Source: Bacteroidetes bacterium GWF2_41_31 (GTDB taxonomy: Bacteria > Bacteroidota > Bacteroidia > Bacteroidales > F082). From it: 64,000 nucleotides of DNA. The position numbers and the translations under genes are program-made. The notes beneath the pieces were generated by a model. That model had not been told where the DNA came from. It saw only the letters and a program-made list of their open reading frames with translations, and made no database searches. Below, piece by piece: positions 17,225 to 25,610 of the stretch. How positions within the stretch are numbered: the stretch's first letter is position 1; each line of letters begins with the position of its first letter. The stretch covers positions 62,001-126,000 of the forward strand of contig MEOL01000052.1 in the NCBI GenBank assembly GCA_001769215.1. The letters are read 5' to 3'.

Positions 17225-18688
17225 ATGATGGAGTCCCGTATCACCAGCCGCATTATTTATTTTTTTTTAGCGTTAGGCCTGGTCGCGGGAGTAATGGTTA
17301 TATTGTATACCCAAAACAGTTATGGTGGCGGAGATAACTTCTCGCATTACAAATTTGCCCACTGGGGTTGGAAATACCCAAACCTTTTGTTTAACCACTG
17401 GGGAAAACCGGTATTTACATTGCTGGCTTCCCCGTTTGCACAAATGGGTATCAATGGTGTCAGGGTTTACAATTTACTGATGGGTTTTCTCACTGCTTTA
17501 ATAATTGGTGAATTGGCCAACCATTTTTATTTTAAAAACCGGGCCGTGGGTATACTTCTGGTTCTGTTTACCCCTGTTTATTTTATCATGATGTTCACCT
17601 CGCTAACAGAAGTGACCTTTAGTTTTTTTCTGGCATTGGGTGTCTGGTTGTTTTTTAAAGAAAAATATATTTTATCAGCTGTCATTTGGTCGTTCCTGCC
17701 CATTATCAGGTCAGAAGGATTTGTACTTTTTCCATTGTTCATCCTGGTCTTTGGTCTAAAGAAGCAATTTTTTGCATTGCCATTACTTTCCGCCGGATTC
17801 TGGCTGATCAGTTTCTTAGGAAATTTCTTTTACGATGATTTCTGGTGGCTGATAACCAACATGCCTTATGTAGGAAATAATGCCCGGGATATATATGGAA
17901 GCGGACCATTACTCCACTATATTCATCATACCGAAGGAATCCTTGGCTATCCCCTGGCAGGCCTGTTCGTTATTGGTTTTGGAGTCATGTTGCACAAATG
18001 GGTGACCACCGAAAGGAGAAAGCTGACCTCCTCATTGTATTTCCTGATCCTGATTCCCGGGTCGTTTTTTACATTTCTGGCGGCACATTCCATCGTTTGG
18101 TGGCTTGGCACAGGAAGCTCTCTCGGGCTGATACGTGTAATGGCTTCTGTAACACCATTGGTCGCCCTGACAGCCCTGCCGGGATTTAATTTTCTGGAAT
18201 CCAGGTTGAAGGAAAAAAATAAAGGGGTTGGCCGTGTTTTTGTTGCAATTCTGCTCGCAGCGATTGTTTGGCTGGGTATCAACTCGCATTTGGGAGGATT
18301 TAGGGTTTCACGCGAGGATCGTTTAATGGATCAGGCGGGGGACTTTATTTTGAAAAACAAATTGGACAGGTTTAAACTCTATTATTTTAGCCCGCACCTG
18401 ATTGGCAAACTTGGCGTAGACCCTTTTGATCAATCATTAAGTAAAGAAGGACTGCCCGACAAACAAAACCCTGCCCGCTTACTGCCTGACAGCAGTATCA
18501 TTGTTTGGGATGCTCATTTTGGTCCCAATGAAGGTGGCATTCCACTGGAAAAACTTAAACAAAACGACCAATTGATTTTATTGAAGGAGTTCCAGCCTGA
18601 GGAACCTTTTAAAGTCCTGGGTGGTTATAATTATGCCATTTGTATTTTCCAGAAAATACCTGAATCAGGCAAAACAATAAATAATTAA
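17225..18688 (+). CDS. Integral membrane GT-C-type glycosyltransferase-like protein
   Basis: A 487-residue protein with about ten membrane helices in the first 370 residues and a soluble C-terminal part. After helix 1 comes NSYGGGDNFSHYKFAHWGWK, an acidic loop placed like the catalytic loop of GT-C glycosyltransferases; the following block NHWGKPVFTLLASPFAQMG is common to this family. Other segments: IRSEGFVLFPLFIL and AHSIVWWLGTGSSLGLIRVM, which resemble mannosyltransferase-like membrane proteins. The soluble tail (KLYYFSPHLIGKLGVDPFDQ) may sit in the periplasm. It follows the family 2 enzyme by 22 bases, so a donor-maker/donor-user pair is likely. The true start may be either of the first two Met codons. 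Confidence 0.75.
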   Translation: MMESRITSRIIYFFLALGLVAGVMVILYTQNSYGGGDNFSHYKFAHWGWKYPNLLFNHWGKPVFTLLASPFAQMGINGVRVYNLLMGFLTALIIGELANHFYFKNRAVGILLVLFTPVYFIMMFTSLTEVTFSFFLALGVWLFFKEKYILSAVIWSFLPIIRSEGFVLFPLFILVFGLKKQFFALPLLSAGFWLISFLGNFFYDDFWWLITNMPYVGNNARDIYGSGPLLHYIHHTEGILGYPLAGLFVIGFGVMLHKWVTTERRKLTSSLYFLILIPGSFFTFLAAHSIVWWLGTGSSLGLIRVMASVTPLVALTALPGFNFLESRLKEKNKGVGRVFVAILLAAIVWLGINSHLGGFRVSREDRLMDQAGDFILKNKLDRFKLYYFSPHLIGKLGVDPFDQSLSKEGLPDKQNPARLLPDSSIIVWDAHFGPNEGGIPLEKLKQNDQLILLKEFQPEEPFKVLGGYNYAICIFQKIPESGKTINN

Positions 18689-18690
18689 AA

Positions 18691-19040
18691 TGGGGTATCC
18701 AATCATCTCCCGTGCTGATTTTCAATTATTTTCATGATTCACCTTATTAGACCTGACTCATTAGTCAATGGGTGGAGCGGCATCCAAGTATATTAAGTAT
18801 TGGTTTTGAGGGTGTATTTTGAGGTGCAGCGCACCGAAAATATTTATAGCCAATTTAATACCAGTAGATTCAAGGTGCGGAGCACCGCAATATTGATCAT
18901 ACGTTTAAATAAATAGGAAAATAGGACGGTGCGCTGCACCTTAAAAAGTGTGTTTTGGCCTTTCTATAAATATTAGCGGTACTCCGTACCTGTTGATTTG
19001 CAACTTTAAATCTTATAACGGGAGATGATCGGATACCCCA
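18691..19040. mobile_element. MITE-like element, family I, copy A (350 bp)
   Basis: Terminal inverted repeats of 23 bp at 18691-18713 and 19018-19040 match at 22 of 23 positions; they start TGGGGTATCC and continue as ATCATCTCCCGT. A second copy with the same ends lies at 62275-62476. The interior has no gene. It contains a fragment of the family II repeat (about 18714-18765, ending in GACTCATT) and three GGTGC palindromes. The left end abuts the stop of the preceding gene (2 bases away), so it may also act as its terminator. No clear target duplication. Confidence 0.75.
18831..18942. repeat. GGTGC palindrome cluster inside copy A
   Basis: Three short palindromic cores occur in about 110 bases: GGTGCAGCGCACC, GGTGCGGAGCACC and GGTGCGCTGCACC. 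The last one, as GACGGTGCGCTGCACCTT at 18925-18942, recurs exactly at 37817-37834. The pattern resembles REP-type repeats of Bacteroidota genomes. Confidence 0.65.
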
Positions 19041-19066
19041 TTATAATTAATGTAGATTTTATCCCC

Positions 19067-19108
19067 TACGTGAAACACGTAATCTCCTAGGCAATCCCCG
19101 TAATTACG
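19067..19108 (+). promoter_or_regulatory. gdhA: Palindrome cluster upstream of gdhA
   Basis: Within 42 bases there are three dyads: TACGTGAAACACGTA (19067-19081), TCCTAGGC with the CCTAGG palindrome (about 19085-19092) and CGTAATTACG (19099-19108). The first and third share the TACG/CGTA half-site. The cluster ends 79 bases before the gdhA start and about 33 bases before a -7-like TAAGTTTG at 19142-19149. This placing fits an operator bound by a dimeric activator; the regulator is not identified. Confidence 0.55.
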
Positions 19109-19141
19109 CAGTGTTGCTGTAAAAGCCGCCTTTTTTCTTGT

Positions 19142-19149
19142 TAAGTTTG
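19142..19149 (+). promoter_or_regulatory. gdhA: -7 box (TAAGTTTG) of gdhA
   Basis: TAAGTTTG matches TAnnTTTG, 38 bases before the gdhA start. The nearest upstream TTG (19114-19116) is 25 bases away, longer than the usual 19, which would suit an activator-dependent promoter. Confidence 0.45.
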
Positions 19150-19184
19150 AAGCATCAAATCTGATTGTTTAATCAAACTTATAA

Positions 19185-20537
<1,353 letters not shown>

Positions 20538-20565
20538 TCAGAAAAATCAGTTGTTTTTTTAACAG

Positions 20566-20598
20566 AAAAAGCTGCCCGAATGGGTGGCTTTTTTTTGT
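20566..20598 (+). terminator. Rho-independent terminator of gdhA
   Basis: AAAAAGCTGCCC, short loop GAA, TGGGTGGCTTTTTTTT: a stem with two G-T wobbles followed by a run of T, 30 bases after the gdhA stop. Confidence 0.85.
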
Positions 20599-20600
20599 TT

Positions 20601-20716
20601 GCCCGGGATTAAAATCCCGGGTTACAATTTCGGCCATCCCTACGGGATTGGGACATTCGCTACAGATCAGTGCCATTGGCACGACCGATATTGTATCGTT
20701 GGAATTTATTCCATCG
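20601..20716. repeat. Four-hairpin repeat unit 1 of 5
   Basis: A 116-bp unit with four inverted repeats in order: CCCGGGATTAAAATCCCGGG, ATCCCTACGGGAT, GTGCCATTGGCAC, and the pair CGTTGGAA/TTCCATCG. Nearly identical to the other four units around the transposase gene and in the same orientation. Confidence 0.9.
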
Positions 20717-20740
20717 TTCTGCAAACAACATTGCCAAAAT

Positions 20741-20856
20741 GCCCGGGATTAAAATCCCGGGTTACAATTTCGGCCATCCCTACGGGATTGGGACATTCGC
20801 TATAGATCAGTGCCATTGGCACGACCGATATTGTATCGATGGAATTTATTCCATCG
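20741..20856. repeat. Four-hairpin repeat unit 2 of 5
   Basis: Differs from unit 1 at only a couple of positions (TATAGATCAG for TACAGATCAG, TCGATGG for TCGTTGG). Here the fourth hairpin is perfect: CGATGGAA TTTA TTCCATCG. Spacer to unit 1 is 24 bases and unrelated in sequence. Confidence 0.9.
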
Positions 20857-20880
20857 TCAAACAAACTACAAGCCCAAAAA

Positions 20881-20995
20881 CCCGGGATTGAAATCCCGGG
20901 TTACAATTTCGGCCATCCCTACGGGATTGGATCGTTTGCCACAGATCAGTGCCATCGGCACGACCCATATTGTATCGATGGAATTTATTCCGTCG
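20881..20995. repeat. Four-hairpin repeat unit 3 of 5
   Basis: Same layout; the first hairpin has ATTGAAAT in its centre and the third reads GTGCCATCGGCAC. It ends 56 bases before the transposase start. Confidence 0.9.
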
Positions 20996-21050
20996 AATAT
21001 GACAAATAAACATTTTTGCTAACTTTGGTCATTATCCTAAATCCATACAC

Positions 21051-21512
21051 ATGGCAAACACTTATCATCAAATACTTGTTCAGGCGGTTTTTCCAGTAAA
21101 GTACTGGGATGCCATTCTGGAAAAAAGCTGGAGAGGAGAATTGTTTTCAGTAATTGCAAATCTCATAAATGAAACAGGATGTCATACCATTATCATCAAT
21201 GGTGTAGAGGATCACGCCCATTGTTTTTTTGGGCTAAAACCTTCAGTTTCTGTTTCAGATGTAATGAAAAATGCCAAGGCAAAATCATCAAAATGGATCA
21301 ATGAAAGCGGTATCTTGGAACATAATTTTGAATGGCAGCCAGGGTTTGGTGCATTTTCTTACAGCCGTTCTCAACTGAATCATGTGTACCAATATATTTT
21401 AAATCAGGAAAAACATCACGAAAAGCAATCCTTTTTTGATGAATATATCGAGTTTTTAGACAAATTTGAGGTAGACTATGATGAGAGGTATCTTTTCAGT
21501 AAATTGATTTGA
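21051..21512 (+). CDS. IS200-like REP-associated tyrosine transposase (RAYT)
   Basis: A 153-residue Y1 HUH transposase. MANTYHQILVQAVFPVKYW is a common start of Bacteroidota IS200-like proteins. The HUH metal-binding motif is in GVEDHAHCFFGLKP (HAH, residues about 58-60). The catalytic Tyr is in NHVYQYILNQEKHHEKQSFF (the Y-I-x-N-Q-x-x-H-H block). The C-terminus DEYIEFLDKFEVDYDERYLF is also usual for this group. It would nick and join single-stranded DNA at hairpins. Three copies of a 116-bp four-hairpin unit lie directly upstream and two downstream, all in one direction, which is the expected arrangement for a domesticated REP-associated transposase and its BIME-like repeats. No tnpB partner. 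The frame is intact, so it may be active. The nearest unit starts 12 bases after the stop codon. Confidence 0.92.
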   Translation: MANTYHQILVQAVFPVKYWDAILEKSWRGELFSVIANLINETGCHTIIINGVEDHAHCFFGLKPSVSVSDVMKNAKAKSSKWINESGILEHNFEWQPGFGAFSYSRSQLNHVYQYILNQEKHHEKQSFFDEYIEFLDKFEVDYDERYLFSKLI

Positions 21513-21523
21513 GATAGCTGTTT

Positions 21524-21639
21524 GCCCGGGATTGAAATCCCGGGTTACAATCTCGGTCATCCCTACGGGATTGGGAAGTTTGCCACAGACCAGTGCCATC
21601 GGCACGAACGACATTGTATCGTTGGAATTTATTCCGTCG
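21524..21639. repeat. Four-hairpin repeat unit 4 of 5
   Basis: Downstream of the transposase. Slightly more diverged (ATCTCGGTCATCCC, GGGAAGTTTGCC), with the same four inverted repeats in the same order. Confidence 0.9.
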
Positions 21640-21663
21640 ACCTAAGAACAACAATACCACATT

Positions 21664-21779
21664 GCCCGGGATTAAAATCCCGGGTTACAAGATCGGCCAT
21701 CCCTACGGGATTAGGACATTCGCCACAGATCAGTGCCATCGGCACGAGCCATATTGTATCGATGGAATTTATTCCGTCG
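21664..21779. repeat. Four-hairpin repeat unit 5 of 5
   Basis: Last unit; ends 18 bases before the stop of the convergent gene at 21797, so it may serve as that gene's terminator. Contains the same four inverted repeats. Confidence 0.9.
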
Positions 21780-21796
21780 CAATTTCGTTGCCCCCC

Positions 21797-24619
21797 CTAA
21801 AACGAAAACCCAAACAACATTTCGAAAGCTGTGTTATGATCATCCAGCCGATAACTGCTACGAACTCCTAAAGTAATCTCGGGCAACAATCCCAAAAAAT
21901 GCCAGTCGGTATAAAGCTCTATCCCGGTGGAGGCAAAAGTTTTATTGATGTGGTGAAAATCCTGTCCGCTGGTGATATCGTAAAAAAGATGCGTGCTGAT
22001 TCGTTTTAAATAAATCACCGCAGGTATATCCCAATCGGGGTAAGCCACCGGAAACGCATAATCTGCTTTCATGACGAACATTTCCGTCAATGAAATCCCG
22101 GTATATCCTCTGGACGAATTCAGCAGATTGCCGTAGCTGTAATTTCCGTTTTCCATCTTTTGATATCCGGTGGAAATTCTGATTCCGTGATGTTTCATGA
22201 TGCCGGGAATATAGGATATGGAACTGATTGCCAGTTCGCTGCTCACCGAATCAGAAAAAGGAGTGTGCCTGAAATTCACCACAAGACCCTGTCCCCATTT
22301 TGGATACAAATCGCGTAGGGATCGTTTGTATTGGATGTACCCGTAAAATACATAATTCAGAGAGGTGACCTGATCCTCACGAAATCGAACCTGAACATCC
22401 TGATCCATTTTCAACAATTTTTCGGTAATCCCCACCAAAGGTTGAATGCCTTTCACCCATCTGCTACTTGTAAAATTCAATGGCACAGAAATTTCTACCG
22501 CCAGATTGGTTTCGCTCCACCGGGCTTCCTGCACCTGATGCTGATTGTCCGTATACGGTTGTTTTCTTCTTCCTGTTTCTGCTGAAAGGTTAATTACCGG
22601 ATACCAGCCAAGGTAATCAATCCCGGCCTTGAGCTTTCCGGATTGTTCGTTTGGATCGTAATAATATCCGGCATAGGCTGTGGCAGTACTCAGTACATTC
22701 TGTGAAAGCAAGTTAATTCCGGGAGAAAATGAATAGTTTTGCAGATCAATGGCGGTAAGTCCCCAACTGTGGAAGTTAAACAGATGGCCCAAGCGGCTGT
22801 ATTTCTTAACAGGATAAACGGAATCAGGCACGGTGACATCATCCAGATTAAACTGATCGGGCGATTGCAACCGATCTATAGGATAGCTTACTTGAATTTC
22901 AGCCAGATTAACAGGTTGATACAATTTTTTGGTCAGATTCAGGCTGGCAATCCTGTAGCCATCTGCGGTATAATCCACATAATACACACTATCACCTGAT
23001 GGTGAAAATGCAGGATCAGAGACTCCATACCTTGAGGTGGTGAGTTTCCTTGTCACTCCCGTTGCCAGATCAAGGCTGTACAGATTGCTTGTTCCATCAT
23101 AAGCCCCTTTGTATACCAGATTTTGATGGTGCAAAATCGGCTGGCTGATATTGATAAAGCTAAAGGGCACCAGTATCTCAATATTTCTATGTGCTATTTC
23201 AATCCTGATTACAGCCATCCCCTGATCTCCCAAAGCCACCATCACCAGCGACTTGTCATCGTCAGCCCAGGAAGGGAACATTAAAAACCAGTTTTCAGGT
23301 GTGGCGATATCGGTCACAACATGACCATCATGACCATCAATCAGCTGAAGATAATATTTGCTTTGCTCATCCGCCCGGATGGCGGCAATGGTGGTGGCAT
23401 CATGCGAAAGCACCGGGGCAAACAAACTTGTTTTTTTGGTTAACCGACGTGTTTTTCCGGTATGGGCATTCCATATTTTAATTACTGAATAATCGCGGTT
23501 TGTCCATCGGGGATCGAACTCTTTTTCATTCCAGACCAACAGGCTGTCGTTGCCTGAAAGTGCTTGCATAAAATCAAATCCTGGAGTTTTAAGAATTCGT
23601 TCTTTTCCGGAAGCATCAATCAGTACAAACCGATTGATGTCGTCCATGCTCATTTTTTCTGCCACCATTTCTCCGCTTTTCAGCGGAAATGCAAACCTGT
23701 AATTGGTAAAATCGACAGGATTGGGTTGATGAATAAACCCGGGATTTGCTGGCGAATCCCCATCAGCTTTCCATTGTTTTTGTAAATCACCAATCACCTT
23801 TTTATAATAGCCCACCTTACCTGTTTCGGCAAGCCGCCTGATTCCGGTTGAAAAAGGCACCAAAGTAAATGGCTTTCTGGCCACCTGATTCAGGGTTTGA
23901 TCCCACAATTCATTTCCATATTCTAAAAAACCGTGCAACACAAGTTGGTAACCCAACGTATAGTGATCGGGAACGTAATCCCGGTACGAACCGTATTGGG
24001 CTTTGTCGTATGAATACACTTTTTTCTGAGCAAGCTGAGCCTTCAAATCCATTGTAAAATCAGGGGACCTTCCACGACCACTTTTACTGTTAATGGTTTC
24101 ACAAAATACGGCATCCCCCTCAATAAACCAAAAGGGCAAAAAACCTCCTATAATGATACCTATGGCCTGGTCACCAAAGGCCACATGCAACCCTTTGGTG
24201 AAGCCCTGCCTCAGCTTAAGCATCTGGACAACATGCCGGTATTCGTGCAAAGCCAACTGTTTTGGCCACCTTTGTGCATACGTAACCTGATCGGGCGTAT
24301 GGTAAAAATTGGCATGAAAAGGGGTAGGCGAAACCATGGCATTTGAAAGGGTGCCGCGGTTGTGCATCACAATTTTTATGGTGTGTAATTTCGGGAAATA
24401 CGGTGTGGAAACCGCTTTTCGAGAAAGTTCAATCAGGTTGGCATATTTTTGGGCAAGTTCAACTACTTCGGTTGGAAAAATGATCGTAGCCGATGTTGTT
24501 TTTAATTGTTTCCAATGAACAGAAGCCGGATCCTGACCGTTGACATAAAATTGGGATTTTCCATCCAAGACCACGAGGAACAATAAAAATCCAACGCCAT
24601 ATTTTACCAGACTTTTCAT
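21797..24619 (-). CDS. Exported gluzincin-like peptidase/TolB-propeller/barrel-like protein
   Basis: About 940 residues from the start MKSLVKYGVGFLLFLVVL (signal peptide, cleavage near GKSQF). Residues about 30-260 look like a gluzincin-type metallopeptidase: KIVMHNRGTLSNAM, then LALHEYRHVVQM (HExxH at 125-129) and WFIEGDAVFCE (Glu167 or Glu174 as third ligand). Residues about 280-560 are TolB/WD40-like blades with 'SPSGDSVYYVDYTADGYRIASLNL' type repeats. Residues about 600-940 alternate long amphipathic strands (VLSTATAYAGYYYDPNEQSG, FYGYIQYKRSLRD) ending in Phe (MLFGFSF), as expected of an outer-membrane beta-barrel. The protein could be an outer-membrane-anchored peptidase facing the periplasm or the medium; function is not known. 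A -7 box sits immediately before the start codon. Its 3' end abuts repeat unit 5. Confidence 0.78.
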   Translation of the reverse strand: MKSLVKYGVGFLLFLVVLDGKSQFYVNGQDPASVHWKQLKTTSATIIFPTEVVELAQKYANLIELSRKAVSTPYFPKLHTIKIVMHNRGTLSNAMVSPTPFHANFYHTPDQVTYAQRWPKQLALHEYRHVVQMLKLRQGFTKGLHVAFGDQAIGIIIGGFLPFWFIEGDAVFCETINSKSGRGRSPDFTMDLKAQLAQKKVYSYDKAQYGSYRDYVPDHYTLGYQLVLHGFLEYGNELWDQTLNQVARKPFTLVPFSTGIRRLAETGKVGYYKKVIGDLQKQWKADGDSPANPGFIHQPNPVDFTNYRFAFPLKSGEMVAEKMSMDDINRFVLIDASGKERILKTPGFDFMQALSGNDSLLVWNEKEFDPRWTNRDYSVIKIWNAHTGKTRRLTKKTSLFAPVLSHDATTIAAIRADEQSKYYLQLIDGHDGHVVTDIATPENWFLMFPSWADDDKSLVMVALGDQGMAVIRIEIAHRNIEILVPFSFINISQPILHHQNLVYKGAYDGTSNLYSLDLATGVTRKLTTSRYGVSDPAFSPSGDSVYYVDYTADGYRIASLNLTKKLYQPVNLAEIQVSYPIDRLQSPDQFNLDDVTVPDSVYPVKKYSRLGHLFNFHSWGLTAIDLQNYSFSPGINLLSQNVLSTATAYAGYYYDPNEQSGKLKAGIDYLGWYPVINLSAETGRRKQPYTDNQHQVQEARWSETNLAVEISVPLNFTSSRWVKGIQPLVGITEKLLKMDQDVQVRFREDQVTSLNYVFYGYIQYKRSLRDLYPKWGQGLVVNFRHTPFSDSVSSELAISSISYIPGIMKHHGIRISTGYQKMENGNYSYGNLLNSSRGYTGISLTEMFVMKADYAFPVAYPDWDIPAVIYLKRISTHLFYDITSGQDFHHINKTFASTGIELYTDWHFLGLLPEITLGVRSSYRLDDHNTAFEMLFGFSF

Positions 24620-24623
24620 GGCG

Positions 24624-24631
24624 CAAAGATA
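24624..24631 (-). promoter_or_regulatory. -7 box (TATCTTTG) directly before a start codon
   Basis: Minus-strand TATCTTTGCGCC then ATG at 24619. The box ends only four bases before the start codon, so a transcript starting at the usual distance would have almost no leader. No -33 TTG at 19 bases. Confidence 0.45.
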
Positions 24632-24724
24632 TTGCAAGAATGCGTATCAGTAAATGTTACTGATAGAAACTTCATTTTGTAGGTGTTTATCAATTTAAAA
24701 CCAATCTAAATAGAATTATTTATG

Positions 24725-24732
24725 TAGTTTTG
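24725..24732 (+). promoter_or_regulatory. slyD: -7 box (TAGTTTTG) of slyD
   Basis: TAGTTTTG matches TAnnTTTG, 31 bases upstream of the slyD start. -33 not evident. Confidence 0.45.
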
Positions 24733-24763
24733 CATCCTAATTCATACTAAACAGTCGATTGTC

Positions 24764-25468
24764 ATGAAAATTACTGGTAATACGATAGCCGAAGTGGCTT
24801 ATAAAATAAAATTGGATGATCAACATGGTGAAATGATTGAGTTTGCTGACGAGCGAAGCCCACGTTCCATGATGTTTGGTTATCAAAAGATGATTCCTGG
24901 TTTTGAAACCCACATGGACGGCATGGAACCAGGCCAATCATTTGAATTCTCACTTAGTCCTGAAGAAGCCTTTGGGAATTACAATGAAAACCTGCTCATC
25001 AATGTTCCCAAAACCGCTTTTTTTGTCAATGGCAGCTTAAAGGAAGACCTGCTTTTTCTTGGCAATGAAATAGCCATGATGGATAGCCATGGAAATCCTG
25101 TAAACGGCAAAGTACTTGAGCTTACAGAGGAAAATGTACGAATGGATTTTAATCATGGCCTGGCCGGGAAAAATCTATTTGTAACAGGTCAGGTGATCAG
25201 TGTACGTGAAATTACCGAAGCCGACCTGGCTCCTCAAGGAGGTTGTGGATCAGGGTGTGGATGCAGCAGTAAAGAGTCCAAAGCCGAAGACTCGTGCTGT
25301 GGTGGTGGTGGCGGACATCATGAACATGGAGGTGGCGGTTGTGGCTGTAGCACGAAAGGATCGCACCATGATCATCACCACGATCACAAATATACTGAAG
25401 ATTGTCCCGCTTGTGGCAACCCTGCCGAATTGCGTGGCAAGGGCCATGGCGATTGTCAGTGTGCGTAA
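24764..25468 (+). CDS. slyD: FKBP-type prolyl isomerase/metallochaperone SlyD
   Basis: A 234-residue cytoplasmic protein with no signal peptide. Residues 1-70 and 125-152 form the FKBP domain (FADERSPRSMMFGYQKMIPG, then LSPEEAFGNYNENL), with the insert-in-flap chaperone domain between (about 75-125, VPKTAFFVNGSLKEDLLFLG), the arrangement typical of SlyD. From residue 158 the tail is packed with Cys, His and Gly: GGCGSGCGCSS, DSCCGGGGGHHEHGGGGCGC, HHDHHHDHKY, CPACGN and a final GHGDCQCA. In SlyD this tail binds nickel and other metals and supports hydrogenase maturation; here it also includes a CPACG knuckle. The enzyme helps slow prolyl folding steps. Monocistronic, with a terminator 16 bases after the stop. 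Confidence 0.93.
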   Translation: MKITGNTIAEVAYKIKLDDQHGEMIEFADERSPRSMMFGYQKMIPGFETHMDGMEPGQSFEFSLSPEEAFGNYNENLLINVPKTAFFVNGSLKEDLLFLGNEIAMMDSHGNPVNGKVLELTEENVRMDFNHGLAGKNLFVTGQVISVREITEADLAPQGGCGSGCGCSSKESKAEDSCCGGGGGHHEHGGGGCGCSTKGSHHDHHHDHKYTEDCPACGNPAELRGKGHGDCQCA

Positions 25469-25484
25469 TATTTGATTAATCATT

Positions 25485-25513
25485 AAACCCTGCATAACAT
25501 GCGGGGTTTTTTT
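25485..25513 (+). terminator. Rho-independent terminator of slyD
   Basis: Stem AAACCCTGCA (25485-25494), loop TAACA, TGCGGGGTTT (25500-25509) with one G-T pair, followed by T-rich sequence. Confidence 0.88.
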
Positions 25514-25579
25514 ATTTCAGGCCTTGTTTGTGTTTCTTTATTTAATTTTCATCGCCACAAGTCAAACCTGCTAATTCTC

Positions 25580-25587
25580 TATATTTG
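25580..25587 (+). promoter_or_regulatory. -7 box (TATATTTG) of the receiver/PEP-synthase-like gene
   Basis: TATATTTG, 23 bases before the start at 25611. No TTG at the standard spacing. Confidence 0.45.
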
Positions 25588-25610
25588 CAGTCAATTCAAT
25601 ACTCCCGGAA

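Noticed and set aside
20584-21022. Overlapping frames with a repeated peptide MPGIKIPGYNFGHPYGIG in the array around the transposase
   Set aside because: They are translations of the 116-bp repeat units, have no other support, and end in unrelated spacer; not genes.
20601-21779. Possible CRISPR array
   Set aside because: Units are 116 bp with four internal palindromes, spacers vary and are few, a transposase gene interrupts the series, and no cas genes are present.
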